A stretch of 64,000 nucleotides of DNA from Ptychodera flava (lineage: Eukaryota > Hemichordata > Enteropneusta > Ptychoderidae): NCBI RefSeq assembly GCF_041260155.1, contig NC_091940.1:31478875-31542874 (forward strand), written 5' to 3'. Below, in pieces: positions 50,459 to 62,776 of this stretch. The notes beneath the pieces were generated by a model that was not told the origin of the DNA, searched no databases, and saw only the letters and a program-made list of their open reading frames with translations. Position numbers and translations under genes: made by a program. Within the stretch, counting starts at the first letter, position 1; the number at the start of each line of letters is the position of its first letter.

Positions 50459-50590
50459 AGCTGCAATAACTGAAGCCATGGTTGGCCATGGGGCTTGGGC
50501 TTCTGTCGTGCGGCTTGGTTGGGACAAGGTGCGAGCCGCACGACAGAAGCTCAAGCCCCATGGCCAACCGAGGCTACAATTATTGCAGCT
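50459..50590. mobile_element. Fold-back hairpin, 57-bp arms
   Basis: Arms 50459-50515 and 50534-50590 are inverted copies with few mismatches (AGCTGCAATAA ends, GCCGCACGACAGAAGC inner part) around an 18-bp loop. CTAC/TACC tetranucleotide repeats flank both sides. Confidence 0.8.
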
Positions 50591-50606
50591 ATCTACCTAC
50601 CTACCT

Positions 50607-50608
<2 letters not shown>

Positions 50609-50674
<66 letters not shown>

Positions 50675-50676
50675 CT

Positions 50677-50760
<84 letters not shown>
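50609..50760. repeat. (TA)n followed by (GA)n microsatellite
   Basis: About 65 bp of TA with small interruptions, then about 73 bp of pure GA. Open frames through it encode only alternating residues. Confidence 0.95.
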
Positions 50761-50764
<4 letters not shown>

Positions 50765-53611
50765 GTTTACAATATAATACAACTGTCATTTTAACATAAT
50801 TGACAAGAAAAGATCAGACGAGTGTAAACACGTTCCGTAGTCTTGCAGGTTAACCACTGGCGATGTGTTTTGCTGACGTGGAAGGATTAATTTTGGAATA
50901 ATATCATGTAAGGCAATTATTGACAAAGAAGTTTTTATCACAAAAAGAGACTCTGCCTCTTGATTGGCTAACAGTTTCTCTTGATTGATAAGCAAGTGTC
51001 TGTTCGATGCTAAATAGGATTGGTAGATTTTCTGTGACACATTCGTTTTGTTCTAACAGCTGTGCTGCTTCACAACGGTTGAAGAATTGCCTCGAGGCTT
51101 TGCCGAGCAGTTTGCTCGGTAGTAGAGGGAAATTTGATTCCTAGGTTTATGCAGCTAGTTGGGACGATGCTAATGGAAGAGAGAAATTTGGGACGCCTCG
51201 ACGATAAAACTTTGCTATATCCAGACAACAGCAAATTGACCTCGCATTTGTACAGGAAGATGCCAACTTCAGAGAGAGCACAATCTAAGGAGCATCAAGT
51301 TCAAGATTTCCGTATCCAGACGCATTTTGGCGAGTTAACTAAATATTCCACAAAATAATTCCAGTGGAGTATCTACAATTAAGCAATATGGATGTAAACA
51401 GATCCAGTTAGCAGCAGTAAAGTATCGTTATATAAGCCACAATAGCTACGAATGTGTAACAAACCGATCTCAAAATATCCTCACTGAGTTTTCCAAGAAT
51501 TTTCTTTGAATTAGACCCATTGAAGACTGAAAAAGTGTACAACACTGTCATAAGTGTCGAAAGTAGCATGTAAATTCAAATGTTTTCAAATTATTTTAGA
51601 TTTTCCACCGTCTTAAACCAATCACGTTGCAGAGAAAATAAAGATTACAACAAGAAAATATAAGCCATGATGTTTTGTGCATTCAAGTAAATGACATTAT
51701 GCTTGTTTCTTGGATGATCACGATGTGTATGCGCGCGAAATACTGCATTTTATGTATTTTTCAATGGCGGCACCATTTTACGAGTGCGGCACCCGTTTAT
51801 TATTTAACCAGTTTAAAAGTGTCGGCATGGTCCAAATCAGCAAGCAGTGATACTTCTATACACGTCATTCAGTTAGTGCATTTACACTAACCAATTTGGT
51901 TTGAAAATGAAATCATTAAAATAATGCATGAAATTTGCGGCTCTTGTGGCTTTAGAGAATTCATTGACAAGTCGAAGGGCAGAGCACGTTTATGAAAGAT
52001 CCCTGTTTTTCATCGGGCTCAGGCCGTTAATCATAGCGTTGGACGCAACACAGCATTGTTATACTCAGAATCAAGTGTTTTGCAATATTCAATTACTTTT
52101 TGTTAGTTTACTGACTAAACATAAAAAATATTAGATGGGTTCGCCTTCTAGCATTACAAACAGTCATAAGTTGAGTGAAAAAGAAGTTTAAAATTATGCA
52201 AATGTATGAAAATTACCTGCTTTCCCGGCTTCATTTTTCTCCGTTTTTCAACATTTAACTGGGTCAAATTTTGTTAAATTTTCATGTTATGTTCTTCAAG
52301 TACTATATATACAAGAAAACGACAATTTTTTTGTAATAAAGTTCTTACATTTAGGAGTGAATGCCGAACGAATTCACGTACAATTCGTAAAGTCATATAC
52401 AATAATTTCAAAGAAAGCACACGCCTAGAAATTTACCTCAGACAAAGTTGTACTATTTTTGATTGAATCTCAAAGCGCCACCACTGTAACTGCGCGCGCG
52501 ACCCTGGTTGCATTGCTTACAGCACCCCCCATGATGCAAATAGCTTCGAGTTCGCTTTATTTCTGCGAATTATTCACTCCATTTATGGGAATATACATGC
52601 ATTACATTGTATTAGGCTCATTCAGGTTGCAAATCTAAGCGTGCGCGTACGCAACCATCCACTACCCACCATCCTCTTCATTTGGTAGGTCACTGTACAG
52701 GTGAACATACTCCGGACGAGCAAAACAGATTTTCATTGCACCTCCATGACGTTATGGACAGTGAAAATTAAAAGAAATGAGACATGAACAACAAGAGTAC
52801 ATTATGTCGGGTTTGTTTATTGTGTGTACAATTCTGTTCAAGAATGGACAGCCATTGATCTTGTGATGGAAATCTTGGATCTTTGGTCTTCGTTTTCATA
52901 GCGCTCAGCATGTGCGGTGGTGTCACACCAATTTTAGTAGGAAAAGTAACTCTCTTCACGGTTAACTGTAAAATGGAGCCCATTAATGTTAAAACAAACT
53001 CGGGGTGTTTCGAATCTGTAATGACTTCATTCGCATCAATTCTAACGTTACAAGGCCCATTGAAATTGTAGCAACGAGCATGAATTTCTGCAAAACACCA
53101 CTGGGGACGCTATTTTCATCACTGACTGCATACTGCCAATGACTGACCTGACACCTCTCAACATGATTGTGCCTCTTACTGTTTTAAAATATGAACATTT
53201 TGCTCAAAGCTACTGTCGTAGCCTATGAGAGATTAATTATTGGACTTGAGCCAAATTTATATGTTGCGTGGGACAGCTTTTTGCGTTGCTCGGTATCTAA
53301 GAACATTCCTATACTTACGACTGAAAGCAAATATATCAAAGGGTGGTGGCTATTCTTTCAGATTTTCTTGGACAGTATCCAAATGGAACGACAGCACGCT
53401 CTTAATAAAGGATTTCATTGTCCATGTTGCTGGACGTAACAAATGGATGCTATTACAGGGCAGTGGGAGAGGTAAGAGAGTTTTAGGAAGATTTTCATAA
53501 AAACCTTTAGTTTTCAACACTTACAAGAAATCTTTCGAGGAAAACATCGATACCATCAAGCATTCGGTGTCAGCGTGATATTAAGTGATGGTTTGATAAA
53601 CGCTGTTGGAG

Positions 53612-53612
<1 letters not shown>
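50765..53612. other. Non-coding stretch
   Basis: 2.8 kb with only short open frames without recognisable domains. No RNA gene or transposon end was found. Confidence 0.4.

Positions 53613-53674
<62 letters not shown>
53613..53674. repeat. (TA)n microsatellite bordering the hammerhead palindrome
   Basis: About 31 TA units running directly into the inverted repeat at 53676. Confidence 0.95.
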
Positions 53675-53675
<1 letters not shown>

Positions 53676-53748
53676 CGGATGAATAAAATTGCACACGTCT
53701 ACTGATCTGCTTGTATATTTTCTGTTTATTCTGTTGGTAATTTTGATA

Positions 53749-53781
53749 CAACGTTTCGTCCTAAAAGTAGGACTTCATCAG
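53749..53781 (-). ncRNA. Hammerhead-ribozyme-like motif, minus strand
   Basis: Mirror copy of the plus-strand motif in the other palindrome arm, identical in sequence. Confidence 0.5.
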
Positions 53782-53861
53782 GTTGAAGATGTCGTTTATG
53801 TGTGGCGCAGATGGAATGTGGCCACTTTCCATCTGCGCCACACATAAACGACATCTTCAAC

Positions 53862-53894
53862 CTGATGAAGTCCTACTTTTAGGACGAAACGTTG
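53862..53894 (+). ncRNA. Hammerhead-ribozyme-like motif, plus strand
   Basis: CTGATGA (53862-53868), stem II GTCCT/AGGAC, GAAAC (53886-53890), loop GTT and GTA. The predicted cleavage follows GTA. Stem I complementarity in cis is not obvious, so activity may need a dimeric fold or be absent. Confidence 0.5.
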
Positions 53895-54024
53895 TATCAA
53901 AATTACCAACAGAATAAACAGAAAATATACAAGCAGATCAGTAGACGTGTGCAATTTTATTCATCCGCTATTACCAAACCACGCTACGAACAACACTGGG
54001 AGCTATCTGTACATCTCAAGTATA

Positions 54025-54189
<165 letters not shown>

Positions 54190-55560
54190 AAACTGGGTTG
54201 ACACACACTACCACACCTGGTTGTTAGGTTCCAAACGTATTTATTATACCTCAAACACAACGTTTCGCTCTAAATTTAGAGCTTCTTCAGGTGTTTTCTA
54301 CAATAAAAAGTACGAACATGAAAATTACAATGGTTGAATTGTGTAGGAAAACGAGCAATGTAGAGTTGTAAGTCTGTGAGAATCTGGAAATGTACATGAA
54401 TGACAGGAGAGAGACTAAAAAAATTACAATGGTTGAATTCTATAGGAAAACGAGCAATGTGAAGTTACAAGTATCTGGAAATCTGTAAATGTACATAAAT
54501 GACAGGAAGAGACTAACCTCGACTCGAGGTTGTGAGTACGGTCAAAACTGTCTGGACCGACGTCGAGAGCTTGAAATTGGCGCGCTGAAGTCCAGGGGGG
54601 TTCCTTTAAATACTCAAAAGCTGGTATATGGGAGCGCTATTGAAGACTATGTAAATTTTGGGCTAATATTTAGGCCAACTGGGGACAGTGTGTCAAATTT
54701 TTTGATCCATTGTGATTCTAAATGTTTGCGTAGTTTGTCATCCTGTTTGTTGACTTGTATGATGCCAATTACTGAAATGTCACTGATATTGTGTTGATCA
54801 GAATTAAAATGTATGGCCACCGGGCTTTCTTTATTTTTGACGCACTGAGGAGAGGTACGTGGTTGTTGAAACGAAGTCGGAGAGATGTTTTGGTTTTTTC
54901 CCAACAATACTGTTTGTTGCAGCGTTGACATGTAAGAAGGTATACGACGTTTTTGCTGTTGCAGCTGATGTCATTTCTGATTGCGTATGTTTTGTTGTTG
55001 ACCGTGCTTGGAACTGTGATGTATTATGGGTATATTTGCAAATGTTGCAACCCCTCGTAGATTGACATTTGGTGAAACGGGGCTGGATTCACCGGCGTTG
55101 TTAATATTCGAGCGGACAAGGAGGTCTTTGAGGTTAACATTGCGTCGATATGATATAATTGGTATGTTAGGGATGGCTTCTTTACATCTTTATGACTTAT
55201 GGAGTGTTGGGAGATTCGAGGATATGATGAATTTCAAGTTAGGGAGACGGGGATTATATGTCGAGACTAGTGGGATTCGACAGTCTCCCTGTTTGTTTTT
55301 GTACTGAAGGAGAGCCGGCCTAGGGATTGATTTCGCTCTATTTATTTGTTCTTTGACGAGGTTGTGAGGGTAATCCCGTTCAATCAGCGATTGTTGTAGA
55401 ATGTCGAGGCGTGTATCACGCCATTCTGGCTCCGAACAAATGCGACAAATGCGTATTGCCAGGCCGTAGGGGACACCTAGTTTCATATGTCTGGGATGTG
55501 CTCCCGGGGGTGTGCTGACTGAAAATGTAAATATTGATGGGTATCAGTTATTTCGGTGAA
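54190..55560 (-). mobile_element. Penelope-like element copy 1 (fossil), minus strand
   Basis: Parts seen in order on the minus strand: a reverse-transcriptase thumb-type region (LGVPYGLAIR, IPLVSTYNPRLPNL; about 55490-55200), a GIY-YIG endonuclease-type region (HFNSDQHNIS, LESQWIKKFDTLSP; about 54930-54650), a 3' part with a tandem duplication of about 95 bp, and a hammerhead-like terminal motif (54290-54255). It is 5'-incomplete, lacking the main polymerase domain, and looks broken. The copy is old enough to differ clearly from its partner. Confidence 0.85.
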
Positions 55561-58370
55561 ACTAAAACATCTCTCAGACTTCGTTTCAATACCACCTCTC
55601 CTCAGTGCGTCATAAAAAAGATTTCCCGGTCACCATACATTTTAATTCTGATCAACACAGTATCAGTGATATTTCAATAATTGGCATCATACAAGTCAAT
55701 AAACAGGATGACAAACTACCCAAACATTTAGAATCACTATGATCAAAAAACTTGACACACTGTCTCCAGCTGGCCTAAATATTCGCCCAAAATTACATAG
55801 CCTTTAACAGCGCCCCCACATAACTTAATATTTAAAGCCGTATCACTTCGCTCATGGGTATAGCCTATTGTTATAGGATTTGGCCGGAGTCCTGGTCGGC
55901 TACCTGTAGTCGTCGCTTTCCCTTACTCTCACCACATACGTCACCATACCACCCATACCCCAATCACTCAAATCTTCTAAGCCCAAACCAGAATATTTAT
56001 GCAGCACAACGATTTTATTTATTCGTTATTAAAGCATTATCATATACACCGACATACTGATTATTGACACCAGTAAAATTCTCCATTCGCCAATATCTGC
56101 ATAACTAATGCACGAGTCGGTTGTTTAACCTGTGAGTAACTTTCAGCAAAGTCTTATAATCGTTCACCCATCCCCTATCCTGCTATATGTGTGTCATAAT
56201 TTAGAATATATCATCTCTTTCAAACGCCCTAGTGAATCCAGTGAGTTCATCCATTTTTCGATAGGCATTTACATTGGAATTAGGGGTTTCTACAAGCTGT
56301 GCCAGTCTATCCGCCGGAGCTGCTGGCTGCATTACTTTTGATAGTTGCATGTAATATCTTGCTGTCTCTTCCGCCCTCCAGCCCACGTGGGTCATGAGTG
56401 ATTTTTGCATATCTATGCACATTCGAGGTTTGTTTGGCTCGATTGTAATCGACATTACAATAAATGGTGGTGGGTCTATACCGACCCGCCCGGCGGTTGA
56501 AATTGCTCCAGTTTGCAATCTATCTGTGATAGTCTTTGATATATTATTAAAAGTCAACAAAATCTCGGCAAGTTGGGTTATTTGTAAAGACTTTACTTGG
56601 TGGCGTGGGACTATCGTACGCTGTGCCTTTGAAAGTGCCTCGGTATGGTTGGAAGGGTTAAGATATGCTTACACCATCATTTACCCACTCCATAATTTGC
56701 TCGAAATTATCTGCGGCTCTTGCGATTGATGACCAGGCGTCCCTGTGCTTATGTATCTCCCCTGCTGTAAACTCGTCCGGGTTACGCAAGGCAAGCATCA
56801 ATGGGGAGGCTTTTTGTTTCCCCGTTACTACATCCTGGATACTAGGACAGCATTCAGTGGGGCCCTGTCGAGGGGCACCCTCAAAAGTCACCCACGTTGT
56901 CGTAGTCCTGACGGGAGACGTCCCCCTGGTGAGTTTTTCCCAGCTTAACGGTACTTACTGCGAAAGTGAAGAACAGGGGGAAAGCTTTCACAAATTGAGT
57001 CTTACAACCTGTAAACTTTTGAGGGTACCCCTAGACAGGACCTCGGAAACCGAGGCTGCATAAGAATGCAAAAGGGTGCTATGGACCCTCCCTGCCTAAA
57101 GGGTAGGTGTACTTATAGGGAGAGCTGTGAACGAGGTCAGTGTCCGAAACTACACATTCTACTATGAGGATGTCCACTTCGAGTGGGACCGGGATTTGAT
57201 AATGGCAAGGGGAACATGTGCGTTGTCTCTGTATGGATTTCTGACTTTGGGAGAGGTATGAGGGACTAACTTTTCTGATGATACATTTCTACGTTTGTGA
57301 CAAGAGGGGAAATTCAACCTCAGATTGGTCTCCCGGAATATGAATATTCCAACATGCAAACACAACTCGTCCAATCACGTCATAGAACACAATACAAGTT
57401 GTATTATTTGCAAATGAACACAAAAAAAGAGAGAAAGACCTTATTTATTATCTTGAACTTGAAAGAACAAGGAATGTGCGTACAAGTGCGTAATAATTTA
57501 CCACACATTTAATCCGAATTCAGCAAGCACACTAGATTCTTTTTGGACATGACCGGGCCATATGCCCAAGCTCGTGACATGTAAAACACTTTATTTCATC
57601 GAGAGTTTTTTTTTTTTTGCGGGCATAAGGTGCATATCTGACGTCAGCAAATTTTTTGTATGTGTGGTTTGTGTGTCACATAAATTTCGATACTTTAGCT
57701 GCTATTTCTTCTTCTTCCTTGTTTCCTAGGAGTATAAACAATAGCGTCCGCCTCTTCTCCGAAGTCGTTAGCCTCGAATTGCGCCAAGACTGCGCGAAAC
57801 CTGGGAAGTTTGGGGTGGGCTGCGACAGTTGCTCTGTCCACTAACGCTCGAAGGGCGCTTTTTAGCTGTAGTCTCGTGGTAAGAACCGGTCACAGTCCCT
57901 CCGGGCCGTGAACCGGTGTATGAGCCAACTCCATTACTTTAGCAAGAGCGTCTTCAACGGATGCCGACTCGGCCATGTCCTGCAGTTTTTTTATCTGCTT
58001 CTTCAGAGCCGCAATCTCGTCCGCCTGTGGATACGGTCCAAACAAAGATAGTCACATATAAACTCTTCCCTTTGTTACTCGCACACCACCAGAATGTAAA
58101 ACATACAGGTATACATCTTACCATTGTATCTCAAATTATGCATACGCTCACAGTGAACCTTAACGGGTTGACTGCCTGGCTAGGGCCCGGGCCGTAAATC
58201 TAAGACAGAAGCATTTTTTTTTTTTTTTTCGGTCTCGAGATCTCTTTTTTTGATAGTAATAGTTTTTTTTTAATTTTGTAAATCTAGTACAAAATCGTTT
58301 AATTTAATTTTTTTTTATTAGGCCCCACAGTAACCTTTGGGCGGCACCCAAGCCGAACCCTTGTAATTCC

Positions 58371-58467
58371 TGGCGCCCTCGCAGCAACCCTTCAGCGGAT
58401 TAACTGCCCGGCCATCTGTGAATAATAGCACCCTCGCAGTAACCCTCGGCGGATTGACTGCCCGGCA
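58371..58467. repeat. Two tandem copies of a 40-bp CCCTCGCAGTAACC motif
   Basis: Two adjacent copies (58371-58412 and 58428-58467) share GCCCTCGCAG, CGGCGGATT and GACTGCCCGGC. A third copy lies at 61343-61382 on the far side of the satellite. Confidence 0.8.
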
Positions 58468-58544
58468 CTCCATCCATGGCCAGAAGTCGGGATTTTTTCA
58501 TTTTAGACATTTTTACATTTTAGTAGTGCATGTTTGACATGTTT

Positions 58545-61300
58545 AGGTCGGAACTAACAGCCGAACTAACGTGACCAAAAAAGCCAAACTTGCAAACCTA
58601 TCGTGTATCGTGCAGACCCAATATCCGCACCTATCGTTTCTAAAATGTCTAACGTGTATGCCAGGTTGGAACTAACGTGCCTAAAATGCCAAACGTGCAA
58701 ACCTATCGTGTATCGTGCAGACCTAACATTAAAGAACCTATGTCTAACATGTATTGCATTTTAGGGCGTACAAATAAGTCCTATTCTATCATGCCAATCG
58801 TGCAAACCTATCGTGTAATCGTGCACGCCAAACATGGATGCACCTATCGTGTCTAAAGTGTCTAACGTGTATATCATGACTGCACGATTGACATATGGTA
58901 CCATTCGACTTATCTGGACATACACGTTAGACATTTTAGACACGTTAGGTCCGTACACGTTGGGTCAGCACGTTACACGATAAATTTGCACGATTGGCAT
59001 GATAGATTTTGACTCTTGGACAACCTAAAATGACATACACGTTAGACATTTTAGACACGTTAGCTCCGTAAATCTTAGGTCGGCACGTTATACGATATGT
59101 CTCAAGATTCACGTGATGGCCTACAAACACGGTAAGGTCTAACTCTATCATGCCAATCGTGCAAACCTATCGTGTTAACGTGCCGACCTAACGTGTATGC
59201 ACCTAACGTGTCTAAAATGTCTAACGGGCATGTCATTTTAGGTTCTCGACATGGGTCAAAATCTATCATGCCAATCGTGCAAACCTATCGTGTATCGTGC
59301 AAACCTAACGTGTACGCACCTAACGTGTTAGTCTGGCAGAGACCCTGCGATTCGCGTTCTCCCCTGTTGGAACACGCGCGCCCTTCAGAGACGCGACGCG
59401 AATCCCAGGGTCTGGACGTTTCTTGCAAGCGACCGGTCGGATTTCTGCTGATCCGGTACTTTATAGAACACCACACACCCGTTAATCAAAACAAAAATGA
59501 CAAGTAGCAATTCCAAATAAAATGAAAAATAAAAACATACCACGTATATAGGTCTACCGGCTACTAGTATATATTCTCTCCGCCCAGTTAGATAGGTGTT
59601 TCTTTTGAGGTCACTACCCTTATGAATATTCATACCCTTGCAAAAACGGACAGTCGCTGTGTCTGGCAGCGCGTGTTCACACCTGCATAGCGTAGTCTTC
59701 GAATGCAGGCCCATCGTGGGCGCGCACAAAACAAGGCACAGCGACTGTGGAGAGTCTACTAACGTGTCTAAAATGTCTAATGTGTATGTCATTTTAGGTT
59801 CTCGACATGGGTCAAAATCTATCATGCCAATCGTGCAAACCTATCGTGTATCGTGCAAACCTAACGTGTACGGACCTAACGTGTCTAAAATGTCTAACGT
59901 GCATGTCATTTTAGGTTCTCGACATGGGTCAAAATCTATCATGCCAATCGTGCAAACCTATCGTGTATCTTGCAAACCTAACGTGTACGGACCTAACGTG
60001 TCTAAAATGTCTAACGTGTATATCATGACTGTACCATTCAACTTATCTGGAGACCCTAAAATGACATACTTGTTAGACATTTTAGACACGTTAGATCCGT
60101 ACTCGTTAGGTTTGCACGATACACGATAGCTTTGCATGATTGCCATGATAGATTTTGACTCGTGGACAACCTAAAATGACATACACGTTAGACATTTTAG
60201 ACACGTTAGCTCCGTGAATCTTAGGTCGGCACGTTATACGATATTTCTCAAGATTCACGTGATGGCCTACAAACACGGTAAGGTCTACCTCTATCATGCC
60301 AATCGTGCAAACCTATCTTGTATCGTGCAGACCTAACGTGTACGCACCTAACGTGTCTAAAATGTCTAACGTGCATGTCATTTTAGGTTCTCCACATGAG
60401 TCAAAATCTATCATGCCAATCATGCAAACCTATCGTGTATCGTGCAAACCTAACGTGTACACACCTAACGTGTCTAAAATGTCTAACGTGTATGTCATTT
60501 TAGACATGACTCCAATTTCTATCATGCCAATCATGCAAACCTATCGTGTATCGTGCAGACCTTACGTGTACGGACCTAACGTGTCTAAAATGTCTAACGT
60601 GTATGTCATTTTAGGTTCTAAACATGGGTCAAAATCTATCATGCAATCGTGCAAACCTATCGTGTATCGTGCAAACCTAACGTGTACGCACCTAACCTGT
60701 CTAAAATGTCTAACGTGCATGTCATTTTAGGTTCTCCACATGAGTCAAAATCTATCATGCCAATCGTGCAAACCTATCGTGTATCGTGCAGACCTTACGT
60801 GTACGGACCTAACGTGTCTAAAATGTCTAACGTGCATGTCATTTTAGGTTCTAAACATGGGTCAAAATCTATCATGCCAATCGTGCAAACCTATCGTGTA
60901 TCGTGCAAACCTAACGTGTACGCACCTAACGTGTCTAAAATGTCTAACGTGCATGTCATTTTAGGTTCTCCACATGAGTCAAAATTTATCATGCCAATCG
61001 TGCAAACCTATCGTGTATCGTGCAAACCTAACGTGTACACACCTAACGTGTCTAAAATGTCTTACGTGTATATCATTTTAGGTTGTCCACATGACTCCAA
61101 AATCTACCATGCCAATCATGCTGACCTATCGTGTATCGTGCAAACCTAACGTGTACGGACCTAACGTGTCTAAAATGTCTAACGTGCAGACTTTTACAGT
61201 GTTTAGTCATGCACGTTTGCCTTACACGTTTGGGTTCTATAATGTACAATGGCATACAACTCCCCATAGCACGATAGCTTCAACAATGTGAAACGTGCAT
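58545..61300. repeat. 117-bp satellite array in alternating orientation
   Basis: The unit contains CTAACGTGTCTAAAATGTC, ATCATGCCAATCGTGCAAAC and CTATCGTGTATCGTGCAAAC blocks. Plus-oriented runs alternate with minus-oriented runs at about 58900-59115 and 60050-60270. Most units are 117 bp (39 codons), giving long in-frame translations that are not genes. A 431-bp insert interrupts the array. The array lies between the leader exon and body of the DIRS-order element. Confidence 0.9.
59329..59759. mobile_element. 431-bp insertion with 8-bp target duplication in the satellite
   Basis: TAACGTGT flanks both sides (59321-59328 and 59760-59767), whereas an uninterrupted unit has it once. Ends TAGTCTGG and the complement AGAGTCTA form a weak inverted repeat. 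Two internal hairpins exist (ACCCTGCGATTCGCG region and ACAGTCGCTGTG region). An 8-bp duplication suggests hAT or a similar superfamily. Confidence 0.75.
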
Positions 61301-61342
61301 TTTACCAACTACTGGCCATAGCTCCGGCACCCAGTAAATCAT

Positions 61343-61382
61343 GGCACCCTCGCAGTAATCCTCGGCGGATTGACTGCCTGGC
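61343..61382. repeat. Third copy of the 40-bp flanking motif
   Basis: GGCACCCTCGCAGTAATCC ... GACTGCCTGGC, the direct repeat of 58428-58467 on the other side of the satellite. Confidence 0.8.
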
Positions 61383-62315
61383 CTTATTATTTTAAAACAA
61401 AACAAAACAACAAAAACAGATACTGGTAACAGACTATCGTATAGCGCTATAGTGGACTTGCCGTGACCATGACACGGCCACGGCACATAGTACCACCAGG
61501 TGCGCGTAACAAGCATGCAAATTCAGAATGTAAGCAAGCCGAGCTGACAGATTTGTGCCGTCGCTGGCGTACTGGACAGGTGGAGACCTGCACTGTAATA
61601 GTAAGTAGCGAAATCCACGTGGCGAAGTTAGATAAATCTAATTCTTAAAAACAAACACAACCTGCCAACTACCACTAACGGGACCATATCAGGTGCACGA
61701 TACGCCAGAATGCCTATAGTGGTGGCCGAGGCCTAACAGACATGTGAGAATTATGCACTATCACAACTGGTAAGAAACAAATCAATGACGAGAATTATAC
61801 ACGGTCTAAACGCCCTACACAGAGTCCTAAGGCCTGGCTGAACAAATAAATTCAATGGGTGAGACCCGGACGTACCTGCGAGCTTTTATTTTCAGCAGGT
61901 GGTGTTCCCTGTGCATCATTGATGGCTGTAGCTGGCTGCCGTTGCTGCCCCGAAGTGCTCGGGCCTGGAAGAATATCCCGGGGTTGGTGACTTGCTTGGT
62001 TGGTATACGCTGCAACAAACGTTTGACCAGCCGTGGCGGGTGCCGGTTTAGACGAAGCCATGGTGTCGGGTGCTGTTGTCTTCGCTGTGTTGCAATGAGG
62101 GAGATAGTCCGTATGGTATGTTTCCTATTTATACCCCCTTAATTTACATATAGCGTACTAATATCGCTGCGTGATGCGGCTTTGAATACCAGCTTTTGAG
62201 TATTTAGAGGGACCCCCCCCCTGGACTTCACGCGCCAATTTCCAGCTCTCGGCGTAGGTCCAGACAGTTTTGACCGTACTCACAACCTCGAGGTTAGTCT
62301 CTCTCCTGTCATTTA

Positions 62316-62571
62316 GGCCAAAGTAATAATTCTTTGTTTTCGTCCACTCTAAATGGGAAAAGGTACGCGTCTAAGCGGCTGAAAAACACACACAAGAAAT
62401 TAACACAATGTAATTTGATTGCAGCAATAAAAAATTGTAACAAAATTTTAGTTCAGAAAAGCTAAGCGGTCATGTCCTAAATTTCCTATTCAAATACATT
62501 GTGTGTGTTTTTCATGAAAACCTTAAAAACCTACGCGTGGGGACGCAAAACAAAATTTAATTACTTTGGCC
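62316..62571. mobile_element. Harbinger-type MITE, 256 bp, in Penelope-like copy 2
   Basis: Ends GGCCAAAGTAAT and ATTACTTTGGCC are flanked by TTA (62313-62315 and 62572-62574). Penelope-like copy 1 has the unfilled site (CATTTATGTAC on the complementary strand), confirming insertion. Non-coding. Confidence 0.85.
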
Positions 62572-62776
62572 TTATGAACATTTACAGATTTTCAGATACT
62601 TGTAACTCCACATTGCTCGTTTTCCTATAGAATTCAACCATTGTAATTTTTAGTCTCTCTCCTGTCATTCATGTACATTTCCAGATTTTCACAGACTTAT
62701 AACTCTACATTGCTCGTTTTCCTACACAATTCCACCATTGTAATTTTCATGTTCGTACTTTTTATTGCAGAAAACA

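Larger units (their letters stand above)
53676..53967. mobile_element. Perfect 141-bp inverted repeat with hammerhead-like motifs on both strands (Penelope-like end)
   Basis: Arms 53676-53816 and 53827-53967 appear identical in inverted orientation around a 10-nt spacer. Each arm contains a hammerhead-type core: CTGATGA, a GTCCT...AGGAC stem, then GAAAC and GTTGTA (plus strand 53862-53894, minus strand 53781-53749). Relative to the canonical hammerhead there is one extra A before stem II, and stem III would be two base pairs. Such short-stem hammerheads are known in the repeats of Penelope-like elements. Confidence 0.75.
55833..62183 (-). mobile_element. DIRS-order tyrosine-recombinase retrotransposon (fossil), minus strand
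   Basis: Related inverted terminal repeats of about 19 bp occur at both ends (AAAGCCGTATCAC at 55833 and the complement of GTGATGCGGCTTT at 62171-62183). Parts seen on the minus strand: a TATAAATA box (about 62130), a leader exon starting MASSKPAPATAGQ with a CAG/GTACGT splice donor, a coiled-coil segment (about 58020), a CCHC zinc knuckle (CFTCHELGHMARSC, about 57570), a DIRS/Ngaro-type reverse-transcriptase N-terminal region (ITIEPNKPR, about 56440) and a tyrosine-recombinase C-terminal region (HVGWRAEETARYY). The element is broken, with several breaks, and cannot be active. Confidence 0.7.

Noticed and set aside
50478-50799. Open frames of alternating Tyr-Ile and Arg-Glu
   Set aside because: Direct translation of TA and GA microsatellites. 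The same applies near 54000 and 62950.
59638-61149. A secreted or structural repeat-protein gene in the satellite
   Set aside because: Both orientations of the unit occur, frames begin and end inside repeats, and the array lies in an intron-like part of a retroelement.
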